Source: Bacteroidales bacterium 6E (GTDB lineage Bacteria > Bacteroidota > Bacteroidia > Bacteroidales > Prolixibacteraceae). Taken from it: DNA of 64,000 nt. A model generated the notes under the pieces. It searched no databases and was not told where the DNA came from. It saw only the letters and a program-made list of their open reading frames with translations. This document shows positions 36,934-46,209 of the stretch, piece by piece. The position numbers were made by a program, and so were the translations under genes. Position 1 is the stretch's first letter, and every line of letters starts with the position of its first letter. The stretch is taken from the NCBI GenBank assembly GCA_001270045.2, contig DF970667.1:271975-335974 (forward strand), written 5' to 3'.

Positions 36934-36972
36934 AAATGGCGGGTTCAGGCTGCGGGCCTGATCCCGCCATTT
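36934..36972. terminator. Bidirectional terminator hairpin between convergent genes
   Basis: AAATGGCGGG (36934-36943) pairs perfectly with CCCGCCATTT (36963-36972). An inner stem TCAGGC/GCCTGA (36945-36950 with 36956-36961) closes on a 5-base loop. It sits 56 bases after the GH123-like gene and 26 bases from the stop of the GH140 gene that converges on it. Confidence 0.7.
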
Positions 36973-36997
36973 ACTTCCAACCGATGGATATAAAACC

Positions 36998-38371
36998 TTA
37001 CATCATCCCATCAAAATCAACCCGAAAATCCTCGGCCACCAATACCAGGAGGAAATCACTCCCCCAGCCCTTCGACCAGGGCGTAAATTCCCGGGACTGG
37101 GCAGTCTCATATTCGCCGGCAGGCTTGACCTTGCCGCTACGCGGATTAAACCACCAGGCCCTGATTCTCTTTGCATCCATTATCGACAAGTCAATCTTTA
37201 CCGGATTCCCCAGCGGGGTATAGGCCACCGCAAATTTCCCGTCGGCTCCCATGGCACATAATGTATAGGATTCATTTTCGGGATTGTTGCTTACGATCAA
37301 ATCCTGCCGAAGGCTCATCTTTTGCCATGGCAGTTTCGCGAAGATCTGCCGCATATAACCCATTTGCGTTGAGCCCGGAAGTTGCAATGCCGCCTGCCAG
37401 CCCGTCCGTGCCTGGATGACCGGATCCCGGCCGATCTCGTACATTTGCCAGATATCATTGCATCCATAGGTGTATCCGGCTGCCCCGGCAATCATGCTCC
37501 AATAGGCCGACACCCGCGCATCGGCATCATCGAGCCAGCCATAGAGCTTGTCTTCCCAAAACCGGTCGGGTATGTTTTCATACCTGGCTTCGCCGTTTAT
37601 GATGGGACGCCTGGTCGATGCCTTCTTCCCGTTAATCACGTACGAATATTCCCTGGCAGTCCGGCTATGGCCACTTTGGTACATATCCAGGTCAAGCCAC
37701 GGGTCATCCTTCAGGAAATCAGTGGCCAGCTTTGCGCCAACCGGGTGGTAAGTGATCAGGTGTTTGTCGTCAACCTCCCTGATGCCTTGCGCCATGGCCC
37801 TGATAACAGCATAATGCGTTTCATTTTCCAACGCCCGATCGCCGCCAAGAATCCACACCAGGTTGTTATACTTCATATACCTCTGGGCCAACAACTTGCC
37901 GTAGGCCTTCGCATTCTCGGGGGTGAAAATCTCGGGACCAGTGCCCCATTTTCTGTTGAACTTATCGCCCCACGTGGGCAGCAGTCCAATGTAAAGTCCC
38001 AGCTTATCCGCCTTCTTCAAAACGTAATCAACATGCTGAAAGTATTTGTCGTTCAACCGGGTAGGGTCATTGCCCACGAGCGGCTTTTCGCCATACGCAT
38101 TGGGCGTATTCAGCCCATCAAGCTCAGCCAGCACGACGGTTTGAATCACCGTATATCCCTTATTGGCCCTGTCGGTCAGGTATTGGTCCACTTCCTCCCG
38201 GTTGAGGCGGTGGATCATTTCCCAGGCGGTATCGCCCAGCCAGAAGAACGGCTCATCGTCTCCGGTCACAATATACTGGCTATCGCTTCCCACCTTCAGC
38301 AAAGGCAGTTTCTGCCCATAATTCAACTGGGATATCAGGAGTGTGACAAAAATGGCAAGAATGTATTTCAT
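36998..38371 (-). CDS. GH140-like apiosidase (DUF4038), secreted
   Basis: This 457-residue protein has a Sec signal (MKYILAIFVTLLISQLNYG) and the DUF4038 barrel of family GH140, whose founding member releases apiose from rhamnogalacturonan II side chains. Typical segments are PFFWLGDTAWEMIHRLNREE, LGLYIGLLPTWGDKFNRKWG, LVWILGGDRALENETH and PIINGEARYENIP. The Asp in GGDR and the Glu in NGEARYE are the likely catalytic pair. The C-terminal ~90 residues are a small beta domain (RIRAWWFNPRSGKV). DUF4038 proteins with other specificities exist, so apiose is only the best-known option. It is the last gene of the minus-strand enzyme run. Confidence 0.85.
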   Translation of the reverse strand: MKYILAIFVTLLISQLNYGQKLPLLKVGSDSQYIVTGDDEPFFWLGDTAWEMIHRLNREEVDQYLTDRANKGYTVIQTVVLAELDGLNTPNAYGEKPLVGNDPTRLNDKYFQHVDYVLKKADKLGLYIGLLPTWGDKFNRKWGTGPEIFTPENAKAYGKLLAQRYMKYNNLVWILGGDRALENETHYAVIRAMAQGIREVDDKHLITYHPVGAKLATDFLKDDPWLDLDMYQSGHSRTAREYSYVINGKKASTRRPIINGEARYENIPDRFWEDKLYGWLDDADARVSAYWSMIAGAAGYTYGCNDIWQMYEIGRDPVIQARTGWQAALQLPGSTQMGYMRQIFAKLPWQKMSLRQDLIVSNNPENESYTLCAMGADGKFAVAYTPLGNPVKIDLSIMDAKRIRAWWFNPRSGKVKPAGEYETAQSREFTPWSKGWGSDFLLVLVAEDFRVDFDGMM

Positions 38372-38960
38372 CGCTTCTCTGTTTTTTCAGGTTTGGTAAC
38401 TTGGTTTATGTATTTAAAACTGCAGAAATCCTCAATTATTGTCATTTAAGGCATGATTTATTGCTCCTGTAGGGAGGATGACATCCTTCGTGTAGCGAAT
38501 CGGGATGTCAGGCAAGCAGAAAAAGGTGCGGGGAACCGTGATGCGCGTTACGGGGTCCTGCGGTGGACGGCTTCGCCATAAAATGAATGATTGTATGAAC
38601 TGACAGCAATCAAAACCCTGTAAGGGTTCGTTTCGATCCCGGACGCGCCAGCGAGCGGGAGGCACAATTGTAAACGAAGGCATCCCCCAAACACCACCCT
38701 CAGAGGTTTTGCAATTGCCGCCCCGAAAGCCTTCGAGGGGCAACCTGCAAAACTAATTTGTGGAATGCAGGAAAGGGCATGCCCTTTCCCTACAATCCAT
38801 TTTCCAATGGATGACTATGGCCATCTGTGATATCCATTATGAACAAGCCCGCAGGCAAATCCGTGTAAATTTGTGTAAATCCGTGGGCAACCCAGGCATG
38901 CCGTAAGGCGTGCCTCTAATCCATCTGTGTTAATCTGTGGCACCTGTGGTGCAACCGGTT
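38372..38960. other. 589-base gene-free gap carrying dispersed repeats
   Basis: I see no gene here; short open frames are made of repeat sequence. From left to right the gap holds a single palindromic 13-mer (38475-38487, AGGATGACATCCT), a G-rich stretch near 38525, and a ~200-base dispersed element (38614-38813). It also holds a hairpin AGGCATGCC-gtaa-GGCGTGCCT (38894-38915). Between about 38866 and 38945 are several copies of an aatccgtgtaaat / atctgtgttaatctgtgg phrase, which is common between genes in many bacteria. Confidence 0.8.
38614..38813. repeat. Dispersed intergenic element, copy 1 (most complete)
   Basis: The first 48 bases (38614-38661) are identical to 63944-63991. They start AACCCTGTAAGGGTT, itself an inverted repeat, and end GCGAGCGGGAG. 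The remaining ~153 bases (38661-38813) match 40660-40811, including an identical 46-base core at 38715-38760. The core is followed by a perfect 20-base palindrome, GGAAAGGGCATGCCCTTTCC (38770-38789). No open frame is conserved among the copies, so it is a non-coding, possibly mobilisable element. Confidence 0.85.
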
Positions 38961-40433
38961 TTACTCCGCAAAGAACGTGGTCACCGACCCTTTGGGTGCC
39001 TCGTAGATCATGGTGCCATCCTTCACATCGAAGGTGCCAATTTCCTGATAGAGGTTAGTTTCGTCTTCGGTGGTCCTGTAGGCCCTGAACTTTTGGGCCC
39101 GGGTGCCGGAAATCGTTATCACCACCGTCTTGTCTTTCTGACTGTTCATGTTGGTGACCACAAAGGCATCCCGGTTTTGGGTATTTCCCTTACCGAATGC
39201 CATCACCGGAATCTCCGTATCCATCGACAGGGTGCGGCATACCTCCATTCCCGGCTGTCCGGCCCTGGCAATCTGCTTGTAGAAATAGTATCCCCGGCGA
39301 ACGACATAACTTCCGTCTTCGTTCACCGTAAAGGCCGAACCCGGATTGGGATCGCCTCCCACCCATTGCACAGGACGCTGGATTCCAGCCCATGGAATGA
39401 TACCGTTCACCCTTGCCGAGTAAATGTTGTCGTGCATCTCCTTGATGTTTTTGGTGTCCATCCTGCTCCAGCTGGTTGAGGTCACCCAGGCGTGTAATCC
39501 GGGCTTCCTGCTCCTGATCAGCTCGGTCCCCATGCTGTTGTGGTCGCCAAACCAACGGTTGTCGTAGGTGCCCACAAAGAAGCCGTGCGAGGTGATCAAC
39601 GCAAGCGATTCCAATGCTCCCGGGTCATCGGCCAGGGCATCGGCATATCCCCAGTATGAGAAACGGAACCAGTTGGTCGTTTCACCCGGGGTGACGCCCA
39701 CCGACTTCAAACCAGCCTCATCGAGCTTCCGGCGCGTAAGCTTCACCATTTCCGCGACCAGTTCGGGCCTCCAGAAGAGGTTATAATCGTGACCATGTCC
39801 GATGTTCTGATCCTTGCCGTCGAGGGGCCACCGTTCCCAATCCTCGCCCTCGTTATGCAACGAAACATAGTTGACAGGGAACTTCTCCTTTTCGCGAAGG
39901 AACTTCACCCAGCTCACCAGGTAGTCGGCCAGGTCACCATTGTGGGCAGGGTCGAGGTCGCGGCCACGGATCTTCCTTTGCAGGGTCATATACGCAGGCG
40001 GTCCATACAAGGTGGTGATGATGCTTAGGTCGGCACCCCTTTCACGGGTCTTTGCCAGTCCTCGCCTCACAAACTCCCGCATGTTCCGGGTGGTCGTTTC
40101 GTGATCGTAAGGCCCTCCCTGTACAGACTGGTGAAAAGGGTCGTAAAATATTTTCACCAGACCGACCTTCAGGCCTTCTTCCCCAAAAACCATGTCGATG
40201 ATCTCCTCCTTCTCCTTCCCACTGAGCAGGCTAAACCCGCCATACTCCTGCCTGAACTCATTGTAATCAGGCGTCTGCGCGGTTTCCACATAATTAAAGC
40301 CAAAGCCGTCCCACGTCCTGATCTCCCTGTCGAAGAACACCTTCACCGAAGCGCCCTCAAGCACAGGATACTGGGCAGGCGAAGTCAAGGCTGAAATAGC
40401 CAGTAGTGCAAGAATAAAAAATGGTCGTTTCAT
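38961..40433 (-). CDS. GH30-like glycoside hydrolase, usual nucleophile missing
   Basis: This 490-residue secreted protein (signal MKRPFFILALLAISALTSPA) has a clan GH-A barrel most like GH30. Segments include EIRTWDGFGFNYVE, VNYVSLHNEGEDW with acid/base Glu195, and a C-terminal beta domain (DAFVVTNMNSQKDKTVVI). At the expected nucleophile position, where GH30 has W-x-T/S-E-x-S, this protein has WVTSTSW (316-322), with Ser319 in place of Glu. It may use another residue, belong to an unassigned group, or only bind glycan. It lies between the GH140 and GH2 genes. Confidence 0.75.
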   Translation of the reverse strand: MKRPFFILALLAISALTSPAQYPVLEGASVKVFFDREIRTWDGFGFNYVETAQTPDYNEFRQEYGGFSLLSGKEKEEIIDMVFGEEGLKVGLVKIFYDPFHQSVQGGPYDHETTTRNMREFVRRGLAKTRERGADLSIITTLYGPPAYMTLQRKIRGRDLDPAHNGDLADYLVSWVKFLREKEKFPVNYVSLHNEGEDWERWPLDGKDQNIGHGHDYNLFWRPELVAEMVKLTRRKLDEAGLKSVGVTPGETTNWFRFSYWGYADALADDPGALESLALITSHGFFVGTYDNRWFGDHNSMGTELIRSRKPGLHAWVTSTSWSRMDTKNIKEMHDNIYSARVNGIIPWAGIQRPVQWVGGDPNPGSAFTVNEDGSYVVRRGYYFYKQIARAGQPGMEVCRTLSMDTEIPVMAFGKGNTQNRDAFVVTNMNSQKDKTVVITISGTRAQKFRAYRTTEDETNLYQEIGTFDVKDGTMIYEAPKGSVTTFFAE

Positions 40434-40589
40434 GTCAGGTTTACCAGGTTGATGTACAGTTTACAGAAGGCTTTCCAGGTGCGTATCTCCCAGGGCGAAC
40501 CCGCATTCCTCCAGAAATCCTTGCATCAAAATTATGAAAAATCAGTTTAGGTTGGATGGGATGAATCTTCTCATTGCGTCCCCGTTGGC

Positions 40590-40637
40590 AGGATGACATC
40601 TTTTCGTTGAAGTCGTCAACGGGAAAGATGTCATCCT
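40590..40637. repeat. Palindromic 13-mer pair, 35-base spacing
   Basis: AGGATGACATCTT (40590-40602) and AAGATGTCATCCT (40625-40637) are exact reverse complements 35 bases apart. The spacer ttcgttgaagtcgtcaacggg is related to the one at 29776-29798. Confidence 0.85.
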
Positions 40638-40659
40638 CTACGGGCGTAATCTGACGGAA

Positions 40660-40811
40660 GGCACGATTGTAAAAAAAGGCAACCCATACACCTCCCTACG
40701 AGGTTTTCAGTTTGCCGCCCCGAAAGCCTTCGAGGGGCAACCTGCAAAACTAATTTGCGAAATCCCAGGAAAGGGCATACCTTTCCCTACGAATTCATTT
40801 TCCAATGGATG
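40660..40811. repeat. Dispersed intergenic element, copy 2
   Basis: It matches 38661-38813 over about 152 bases, with an identical 46-base block at 40712-40757. The palindrome has decayed to GGAAAGGGCATACCTTTCC (40768-40786) but can still form a 7-bp stem. The left 48-base module present in copies 1 and 3 is absent here, so the element is modular. Confidence 0.85.
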
Positions 40812-40904
40812 TCTGTGTTTATCTGTGGTGAATAAATTCGATGGCATTTCGCGTCAATCCGTGAAAAAAAACGCTGCGGGTATTACGTAAATACGCCCAA
40901 ATTG

Positions 40905-40933
40905 GCAGAGACGCCCAATTTGGGCGTCTCTGC
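40905..40933 (-). terminator. Perfect 14-bp hairpin after the GH2 gene
   Basis: GCAGAGACGCCCAA pairs exactly with TTGGGCGTCTCTGC around a single central base. It lies 28 bases past the GH2 stop codon on the minus strand and is the likely terminator of that gene. A partial second copy of one arm (acgcccaaattgg) stands at 40893-40905. Confidence 0.7.
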
Positions 40934-40961
40934 GATTCAGTGTGATATTTTTTTTAGATTC

Positions 40962-43900
40962 TCAGAAAGAATAAACCTCGATGGCCGAAATGGTAAACGC
41001 TGTTGGGGCATCGGCCTTATCAATGCCACTGACGCTTTGCCCGCTGACACCCCCTGAACTGAGCCGGCCGGACATGCCTACCGCCGGGGCTTCCTTCAGC
41101 AAACCGGTTGGGGTAATCCTCACATACCGTCCTTTGGCCTGCGCGGGCAGGACAATATTGGTCATGATTGAACCCGACTTGCTGTTGTCATACTCGGCAA
41201 CCACCGTGTAATCCGTGTTGTTGTCGCTGACCTCAACCTTCACATGGTCGGGACGGCCACGCAAATTGTTCATACGGTTCCACCTGAGCATGATTCTGTC
41301 GAAACCCTGCACGGACTCCAGGTCCACCACAAACGATCCTTCCTCTGGGGTGAGGGTCGCAAAGGAATGCATGTCGGAGTCGATAAAGGTCTTGCCATTC
41401 GATGCCTGTAAAAGTCCGTTTTCGGTTACGGTGGTGATATTGGCGGGATTGGTACCCCCGATAACCGTTTTCCCCCTTGCCAGGTTTTTTGTACCGTCAA
41501 CGGGTATACCACCGTAAATGTTGGTCGCGGCGCGATTGTCGGCCCCCTTGATTACGTTGTTGTAACAACTGACGGTCACAAAAGCGTCACCCTTCAAATC
41601 CGATTTGCTGTACGAAATTTCAATGTCACGGACCTCGCCCGGGAACAGCGTAAAGAGATTGTCACCATAAAAGACCGGAGCCACCAGCATTTTCCTGTCA
41701 CTGCCGGTGTATGCCTTCAACTCAACCGCGTAGGCGATTGAACCGGAAGGGTTCTCGACCCTGTAGGTCAAAACGTTCTTGTTGTCAACGCTCTTTTTGC
41801 CTGCGGAAGAGAGTTTCAGTTCCACTTCGGGGAGATGGTTCAGCTGCGTCAGGTCGCCCACCTGGAAGGTACCCGACCTGTTCCACGCGTGGCTGGCCCG
41901 GGCTACGTCGTTCCGCATTGGCACGGCGTATGAGTTGATGCTGAGCACCTTGCCTGCCGCATCTTTCAACTCCAGACGGATAAAATATACATCCGATGTG
42001 GGTTTGGTCAACGAAGCCTGGATAGCCTCATTGTCCCAAAGATCGGTGACACCATAGGCATCCGTGATTTTTCCGTAATATTCGATTTTGTAGGGTTCAT
42101 GGTCGCCCGACTGGTTTTTCACCAATCCGACGGTCTTGGCGCCTTTTCGGTTAATTCCCGACACGGGATATTCAACCGGGGCCGATGCACCGTCAGACCC
42201 AATATTGATCGTTTTCTCCAGCGGATTGCCGATCAGGTTCCCATCGATGTCATATACCGACATGGTGGCGATGGCGCCGGGGTATTCGGAAAACGTATTG
42301 TTGACCACATGAACGGATTTCTGGAATACGTTATACATGATATGGACAGGCTCATTCCCTTTTCTTGCGCCGAAGGTAGTCCCATTGGGATTCAGGTAAT
42401 AATCAAACTGGTTCCAGAACATGATCGGCCATGCGTTGTTCAGCATCCAGTTGATAAAGCCGCTGGTGTTCCTGAAACGGTTAACGTTGAGGGCCTCAAA
42501 TTGCGCCCTTTGCAGCTCGTACTGGAATACCTGTGCCCGGGTGACAAACTCATCGAAAGTGGCCGAGGGTCCGTATGAACCGTCAATAAACAGCGTATGC
42601 TGGCCCAAATTGTTGAAGCTCCCCCTGCTGGTGTGGTAATTCCACACATTGTAATTTTCCGATGCATTATAAGGCCACAGATTGGCTTCAGGAAGCATCC
42701 GCCTCATGGTTTCCTGCACGGGAATGCTACCACCTCCCCCGCCTTCGGAAATGAATCCGTACATGCCCTTAGGTTCCGCATAGAACCAGGTGGGCGACTG
42801 GCTGTCGTAGCTGGCATCCATGTGCATCCCACCCGTAATCCCGGTCAGGGTGGCCACCTTGGCCGATCCGTTGTTGCAATTCACGCCCATGTCGAGCCAC
42901 CTGAGTTCAGACTGTATCTCAAGGTATTTCTGTTCCACATTCTGGCCATTGACTCCCTGGCGGACAATGCTTGGCGGCTCATCGCTGCCATTGAACCACA
43001 GGAACATCGAGGCGTATTTCCTGGCATTGCGAAGCTGGGCATACAGTGACTCGAAAGCCACAAAGCGCTCGGCTTTTGAGTATTCGCCCGGACTTTGCCA
43101 GCGGTCGCAACAGCACCAGCCCGTCATGAGCATGATGCCGTTCTCGTCCATGAGTTCGAGCAAATGGTTGTCGAAGAACTTGCCTTCGTCGCGGATCATG
43201 TTCATACCCATGTATTTCACATAGTCCACCACCGCCTCGTTGGCCCGTTGGTCGTGACGCAGGAGCAGGTCGGTCGGACAATAACCTCCCCCTTTGAGAA
43301 GCACCGGCCTGTGGTTCACGTAAATCTGGAGCATGTTCGACAAGTGGTTGGTGGCGATGGTATCGTTATAGTTATTGGCATAGGGCGACACATTCACCTC
43401 GGCGGTCACCTCTCGGATCCCGAAACGATGGTGCAGCCGGTCGCTCACCACCCCGTCGGTCGAAAATTCATAGTCGACCGTATACAGCGGCTGGTCGCCC
43501 GAAAGGTGTGGCCACCAAAGCCTGGGATTGGCAAGATTCAGCTCGGGATGGTCACTCGCAAACAAGGCAATCTCATGGTTATAGGCATCAGCCGGAACCT
43601 CGACCCCCTCTTTGGTAACGGTGGCCACGATGGTTCCATCGGGGTCCTTGATGACCGCCTTCAGGGTGCCCTTATCTCCCGACGAGGTGAAATTGCTTGC
43701 ATCCACAAACAGGTTCAGTTGCGCACCCGTGTGGTCCTTGCTAACTTTGGAAGAAACCGCCGGATTGGCCAACCGGGTGTTCCCCGAAATTTGCACAAAG
43801 ACATCGCCGGTCAGGCCCATCATGGCATCGGCTGGCTGGGGGTTCCAATCCACCCAATAGTAGGTCAGGTCGTCGCGATACACGGGTTTCGTGACCTTCA

Positions 43901-44603
43901 CCTTGATATTGTTCGTGGCACTGCCCGTTTTTACCAGATCGGTGATATCAATGTCATACGTACGCATCGACCCGATAAACTGCGACTTATAGGTTTCGAA
44001 GTCCGTCACCCCTTTCAGGCTGCCGGCAGCCTCCGATTCATTATCGGCCACGGAATCGTCGGGGTTTATCATTGTAGGACCGTTACGGAGATAATCCTCG
44101 TCGGTAATGTTATTATACTTATTGACGACCTTTGTACCGTTAACGTAAATGTCACCCGAATAGCTTATACCCTTAAATGTCAGCGTTATCCGTTTTCCGG
44201 CCGCACTTTGGGGAAGCTTGAAATCGGTGCTGTACCACCATTGATGGTCAAAGTCCTCAGCGGGTATTCTCGACAGGTTATCGCCGAAGTATTCGTTTTT
44301 CACGCCGTCGTTATCAGGCTCGAACAAGTCGTCGTAAATGCCATTGTCGACGAGGTTCCCCAGGACCGTCCCGGGCACGATAGCGTCAATCCACGCCGAT
44401 GTGGGGTATTCAGTGCCGGCCACCGTTTCATCGGCATCGGTCACGGCCAGGGCCATTAACCCGGGGGTTACTGCCGTTGTTGACGGGGCAATCCTCCATT
44501 CCGTCAATTGCTGACTGGTTGATTCCTCCTTGCTTGCGCAACCAGAGATAAACATGGCTGACAATAAAATGGCCATACTGCTGGTGATTTTACATTTGGT
44601 CAT
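40962..44603 (-). CDS. GH2 exo-beta-D-glucosaminidase-type hydrolase lipoprotein
   Basis: This 1213-residue lipoprotein (MTKCKITSSMAILLSAMFISGC, Cys22) has the GH2 order. A jelly-roll sugar-binding domain comes first (~60-270, DHQWWYSTDFKLP, ISYSGDIYVNG), then immunoglobulin-like domains and a barrel from ~410. The catalytic residues fit the exo-glucosaminidase branch: acid/base Asp541 in LWFNGSDEPP and nucleophile Glu620 in GMYGFISEGGGG. That branch replaces the usual NE motif of other GH2 enzymes. The last ~150 residues form an F5/8 type C (discoidin) domain (DRIMLRWNRMNNLRGRPDHV). Substrate would be a terminal beta-glucosamine or mannose. It is transcribed after the alkaline phosphatase gene. 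Confidence 0.88.
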   Translation of the reverse strand: MTKCKITSSMAILLSAMFISGCASKEESTSQQLTEWRIAPSTTAVTPGLMALAVTDADETVAGTEYPTSAWIDAIVPGTVLGNLVDNGIYDDLFEPDNDGVKNEYFGDNLSRIPAEDFDHQWWYSTDFKLPQSAAGKRITLTFKGISYSGDIYVNGTKVVNKYNNITDEDYLRNGPTMINPDDSVADNESEAAGSLKGVTDFETYKSQFIGSMRTYDIDITDLVKTGSATNNIKVKVTKPVYRDDLTYYWVDWNPQPADAMMGLTGDVFVQISGNTRLANPAVSSKVSKDHTGAQLNLFVDASNFTSSGDKGTLKAVIKDPDGTIVATVTKEGVEVPADAYNHEIALFASDHPELNLANPRLWWPHLSGDQPLYTVDYEFSTDGVVSDRLHHRFGIREVTAEVNVSPYANNYNDTIATNHLSNMLQIYVNHRPVLLKGGGYCPTDLLLRHDQRANEAVVDYVKYMGMNMIRDEGKFFDNHLLELMDENGIMLMTGWCCCDRWQSPGEYSKAERFVAFESLYAQLRNARKYASMFLWFNGSDEPPSIVRQGVNGQNVEQKYLEIQSELRWLDMGVNCNNGSAKVATLTGITGGMHMDASYDSQSPTWFYAEPKGMYGFISEGGGGGSIPVQETMRRMLPEANLWPYNASENYNVWNYHTSRGSFNNLGQHTLFIDGSYGPSATFDEFVTRAQVFQYELQRAQFEALNVNRFRNTSGFINWMLNNAWPIMFWNQFDYYLNPNGTTFGARKGNEPVHIMYNVFQKSVHVVNNTFSEYPGAIATMSVYDIDGNLIGNPLEKTINIGSDGASAPVEYPVSGINRKGAKTVGLVKNQSGDHEPYKIEYYGKITDAYGVTDLWDNEAIQASLTKPTSDVYFIRLELKDAAGKVLSINSYAVPMRNDVARASHAWNRSGTFQVGDLTQLNHLPEVELKLSSAGKKSVDNKNVLTYRVENPSGSIAYAVELKAYTGSDRKMLVAPVFYGDNLFTLFPGEVRDIEISYSKSDLKGDAFVTVSCYNNVIKGADNRAATNIYGGIPVDGTKNLARGKTVIGGTNPANITTVTENGLLQASNGKTFIDSDMHSFATLTPEEGSFVVDLESVQGFDRIMLRWNRMNNLRGRPDHVKVEVSDNNTDYTVVAEYDNSKSGSIMTNIVLPAQAKGRYVRITPTGLLKEAPAVGMSGRLSSGGVSGQSVSGIDKADAPTAFTISAIEVYSF

Positions 44604-44669
44604 AGGTATTGGTTTATGATTTATATTTTTTCAAACCTCGTGAGATCGAAATAATGCCCTGAATTTACA

Positions 44670-46073
44670 TCAGAAATCTGCCACTTCCAATATTTTTTGT
44701 GAGAGCTGGGTATTATCCATTAAATGGTTAAATGATTCGGACCCAGCCCCTATAGCAAAAACAGGCACAAATCCGGCGGAATGACCGGTACTCATCCAGC
44801 CCACGTTGGCTTTTCTGTTCAGGATCCTGGTCGCGGCAACGCTGATTTTCTCATCTTTTTGATAAAGCGTCTCCACTTTCGAAGCATCTCCATCCACAAA
44901 GGTAGTTTTATACGCTTCACGAATTTGTTCCTCCTCGGCCGGTGTCAGTGTGACCTTATCCCAAAAGCCCATGGCTTCGGTAAGCAAAGATTTGATGTCT
45001 TCCCATGAAACCTTGTTGTTCTTCTGTTCCCTTAACTGGACAATTCTCGATGACAATGCCATTTGCGACATTTTCTGGTGCTGAAGAACCTGCAGGTTTA
45101 ACCGGCTGCTTCCCGCTCCCAATACCATCCCTCCGGTTTCATGGTCGGCAGTGACGATAATCAAGGTCTCCTCAGGGTATTTCCTGTAAAAATCATAAGC
45201 AATTTTAACCGATTCATCCATGTCGAGAACTTCGGCAAAAGTAGTTGCCGCATCATTGGCATGGCATGCCACATCAATTGTACCGCCTTCAATCATGAGA
45301 AAAAATCCCTTATCATTATTGCGACTGAGGTGTTCAACAGCGGCTTCAGACAGCTGGGCCAGGGTTAAATCGGATTCTTGACGGTCGATGGCATAAATAA
45401 GGTCCAACAGTTTGCGCTCTTTTTTCTCCATCACGATTATTCTGTCGGCATCAGCTGATTTCTCCTTGTATTCGTCAAAACCATAAGCCAAAACATAACC
45501 TTCTTCTTCCATTTGTCTGTAAACATTATGCCCCAAAGAACCATCAGAGCGGGTTTCAGGCTTTGTAAATGTTGCACCCCCGAAGAAATCAAACCTTGAA
45601 GAATATGCATTGATTGCAATTTCGTATTGCATGTTTCGTTTCGGCTGATGTGCATAAAATGCGGAAGGCGTGGCATCATCAAGACCGCAACTCGTCACTA
45701 TACCAACCTTCTTCCCGGCATTTCTTGCCTTTACGGCGATGCTGTAAACAGGATTGAATAAGGTACTGTCCAGTCCAACGGTTCCATTCTTTGTTTTTGA
45801 CCCCGTTGCAATGGCAGTCCCTGCGGCAGCAGAATCGGTCACCCCGTTGGAGGCCGAATGGGTACGAAGCAGGCCTGCATTCGGGAACTGTGTGAAAAGC
45901 AAAGGTCTGAATCCAATCTCCCCTTCCAATTCAGCCAAATACATTTCAGTCCCGGTTATCTGATTCAAGCCCATTCCATCACCTATTATTAAAAATACAT
46001 ATTTAGCCTGTCCCTGAGCAATCAACGACAAAAAGACAACCAGTATAGTGAGAAACAGAAATTTATTTTTCAT
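44670..46073 (-). CDS. Secreted alkaline phosphatase
   Basis: This 467-residue enzyme removes phosphate from monoesters in the periplasm. The start at 46073 (MKNKFLFLTILVVFLSLIAQ) opens on a Sec signal; the frame to 46136 has no such feature. The zinc/magnesium site motif IIGDGMG has Asp32. The catalytic Ser81 is in GVTDSAAAGTA, and metal ligands occur in VTADHETGG and STGHSAG. It lies in a SusC/SusD enzyme run and not beside phosphate-uptake genes, so it may strip phosphate from a phosphorylated glycan. It is notably more AT-rich than the left half of the window. Confidence 0.92.
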   Translation of the reverse strand: MKNKFLFLTILVVFLSLIAQGQAKYVFLIIGDGMGLNQITGTEMYLAELEGEIGFRPLLFTQFPNAGLLRTHSASNGVTDSAAAGTAIATGSKTKNGTVGLDSTLFNPVYSIAVKARNAGKKVGIVTSCGLDDATPSAFYAHQPKRNMQYEIAINAYSSRFDFFGGATFTKPETRSDGSLGHNVYRQMEEEGYVLAYGFDEYKEKSADADRIIVMEKKERKLLDLIYAIDRQESDLTLAQLSEAAVEHLSRNNDKGFFLMIEGGTIDVACHANDAATTFAEVLDMDESVKIAYDFYRKYPEETLIIVTADHETGGMVLGAGSSRLNLQVLQHQKMSQMALSSRIVQLREQKNNKVSWEDIKSLLTEAMGFWDKVTLTPAEEEQIREAYKTTFVDGDASKVETLYQKDEKISVAATRILNRKANVGWMSTGHSAGFVPVFAIGAGSESFNHLMDNTQLSQKILEVADF

Positions 46074-46147
46074 AACTGAAAGATTAGAATGAATTAAATT
46101 ATTGATAATGATATAAATAATATTGCCACAAGGCAATCCATTTCCAA

Positions 46148-46186
46148 AAGTGGTAGTATAAAAAGTAACTTTTTATACTACCACTT
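46148..46186 (-). terminator. Perfect 18-bp hairpin after SusD (set 2)
   Basis: AAGTGGTAGTATAAAAAG (46148-46165) pairs exactly with its complement (46169-46186) around the loop TAA. It lies 24 bases past the SusD stop and ahead of the phosphatase start on the same strand. No long U-run follows, so it may be a leaky terminator or a 3' stabiliser of the SusC/SusD message. Confidence 0.65.
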
Positions 46187-46209
46187 GGTTAAAGAACACT
46201 TTTTAAATA

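Larger units (their letters stand above)
40434..40961. other. 528-base gene-free gap carrying dispersed repeats
   Basis: No gene is visible. The gap holds a palindromic 13-mer pair (40590-40637), the second copy of the dispersed element (40660-40811), and a tctgtgtttatctgtgg phrase just after it. At its right end there is a very strong hairpin (40905-40933). Confidence 0.8.

Noticed and set aside
37382-38449. Open frame of 355 codons on the plus strand
   Set aside because: It is antisense to the GH140-like gene, whose signal peptide and catalytic motifs are clear.
38432-38743. Small gene of about 100 codons in the 38.4-38.9 kb gap
   Set aside because: The frame is made of repeat elements and is not kept in the other copies of the dispersed element.
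43095-44459. Long open frame (454 codons) on the plus strand
   Set aside because: It lies entirely opposite the GH2 gene, has no family motifs and is explained by the high GC content of that gene's codons.
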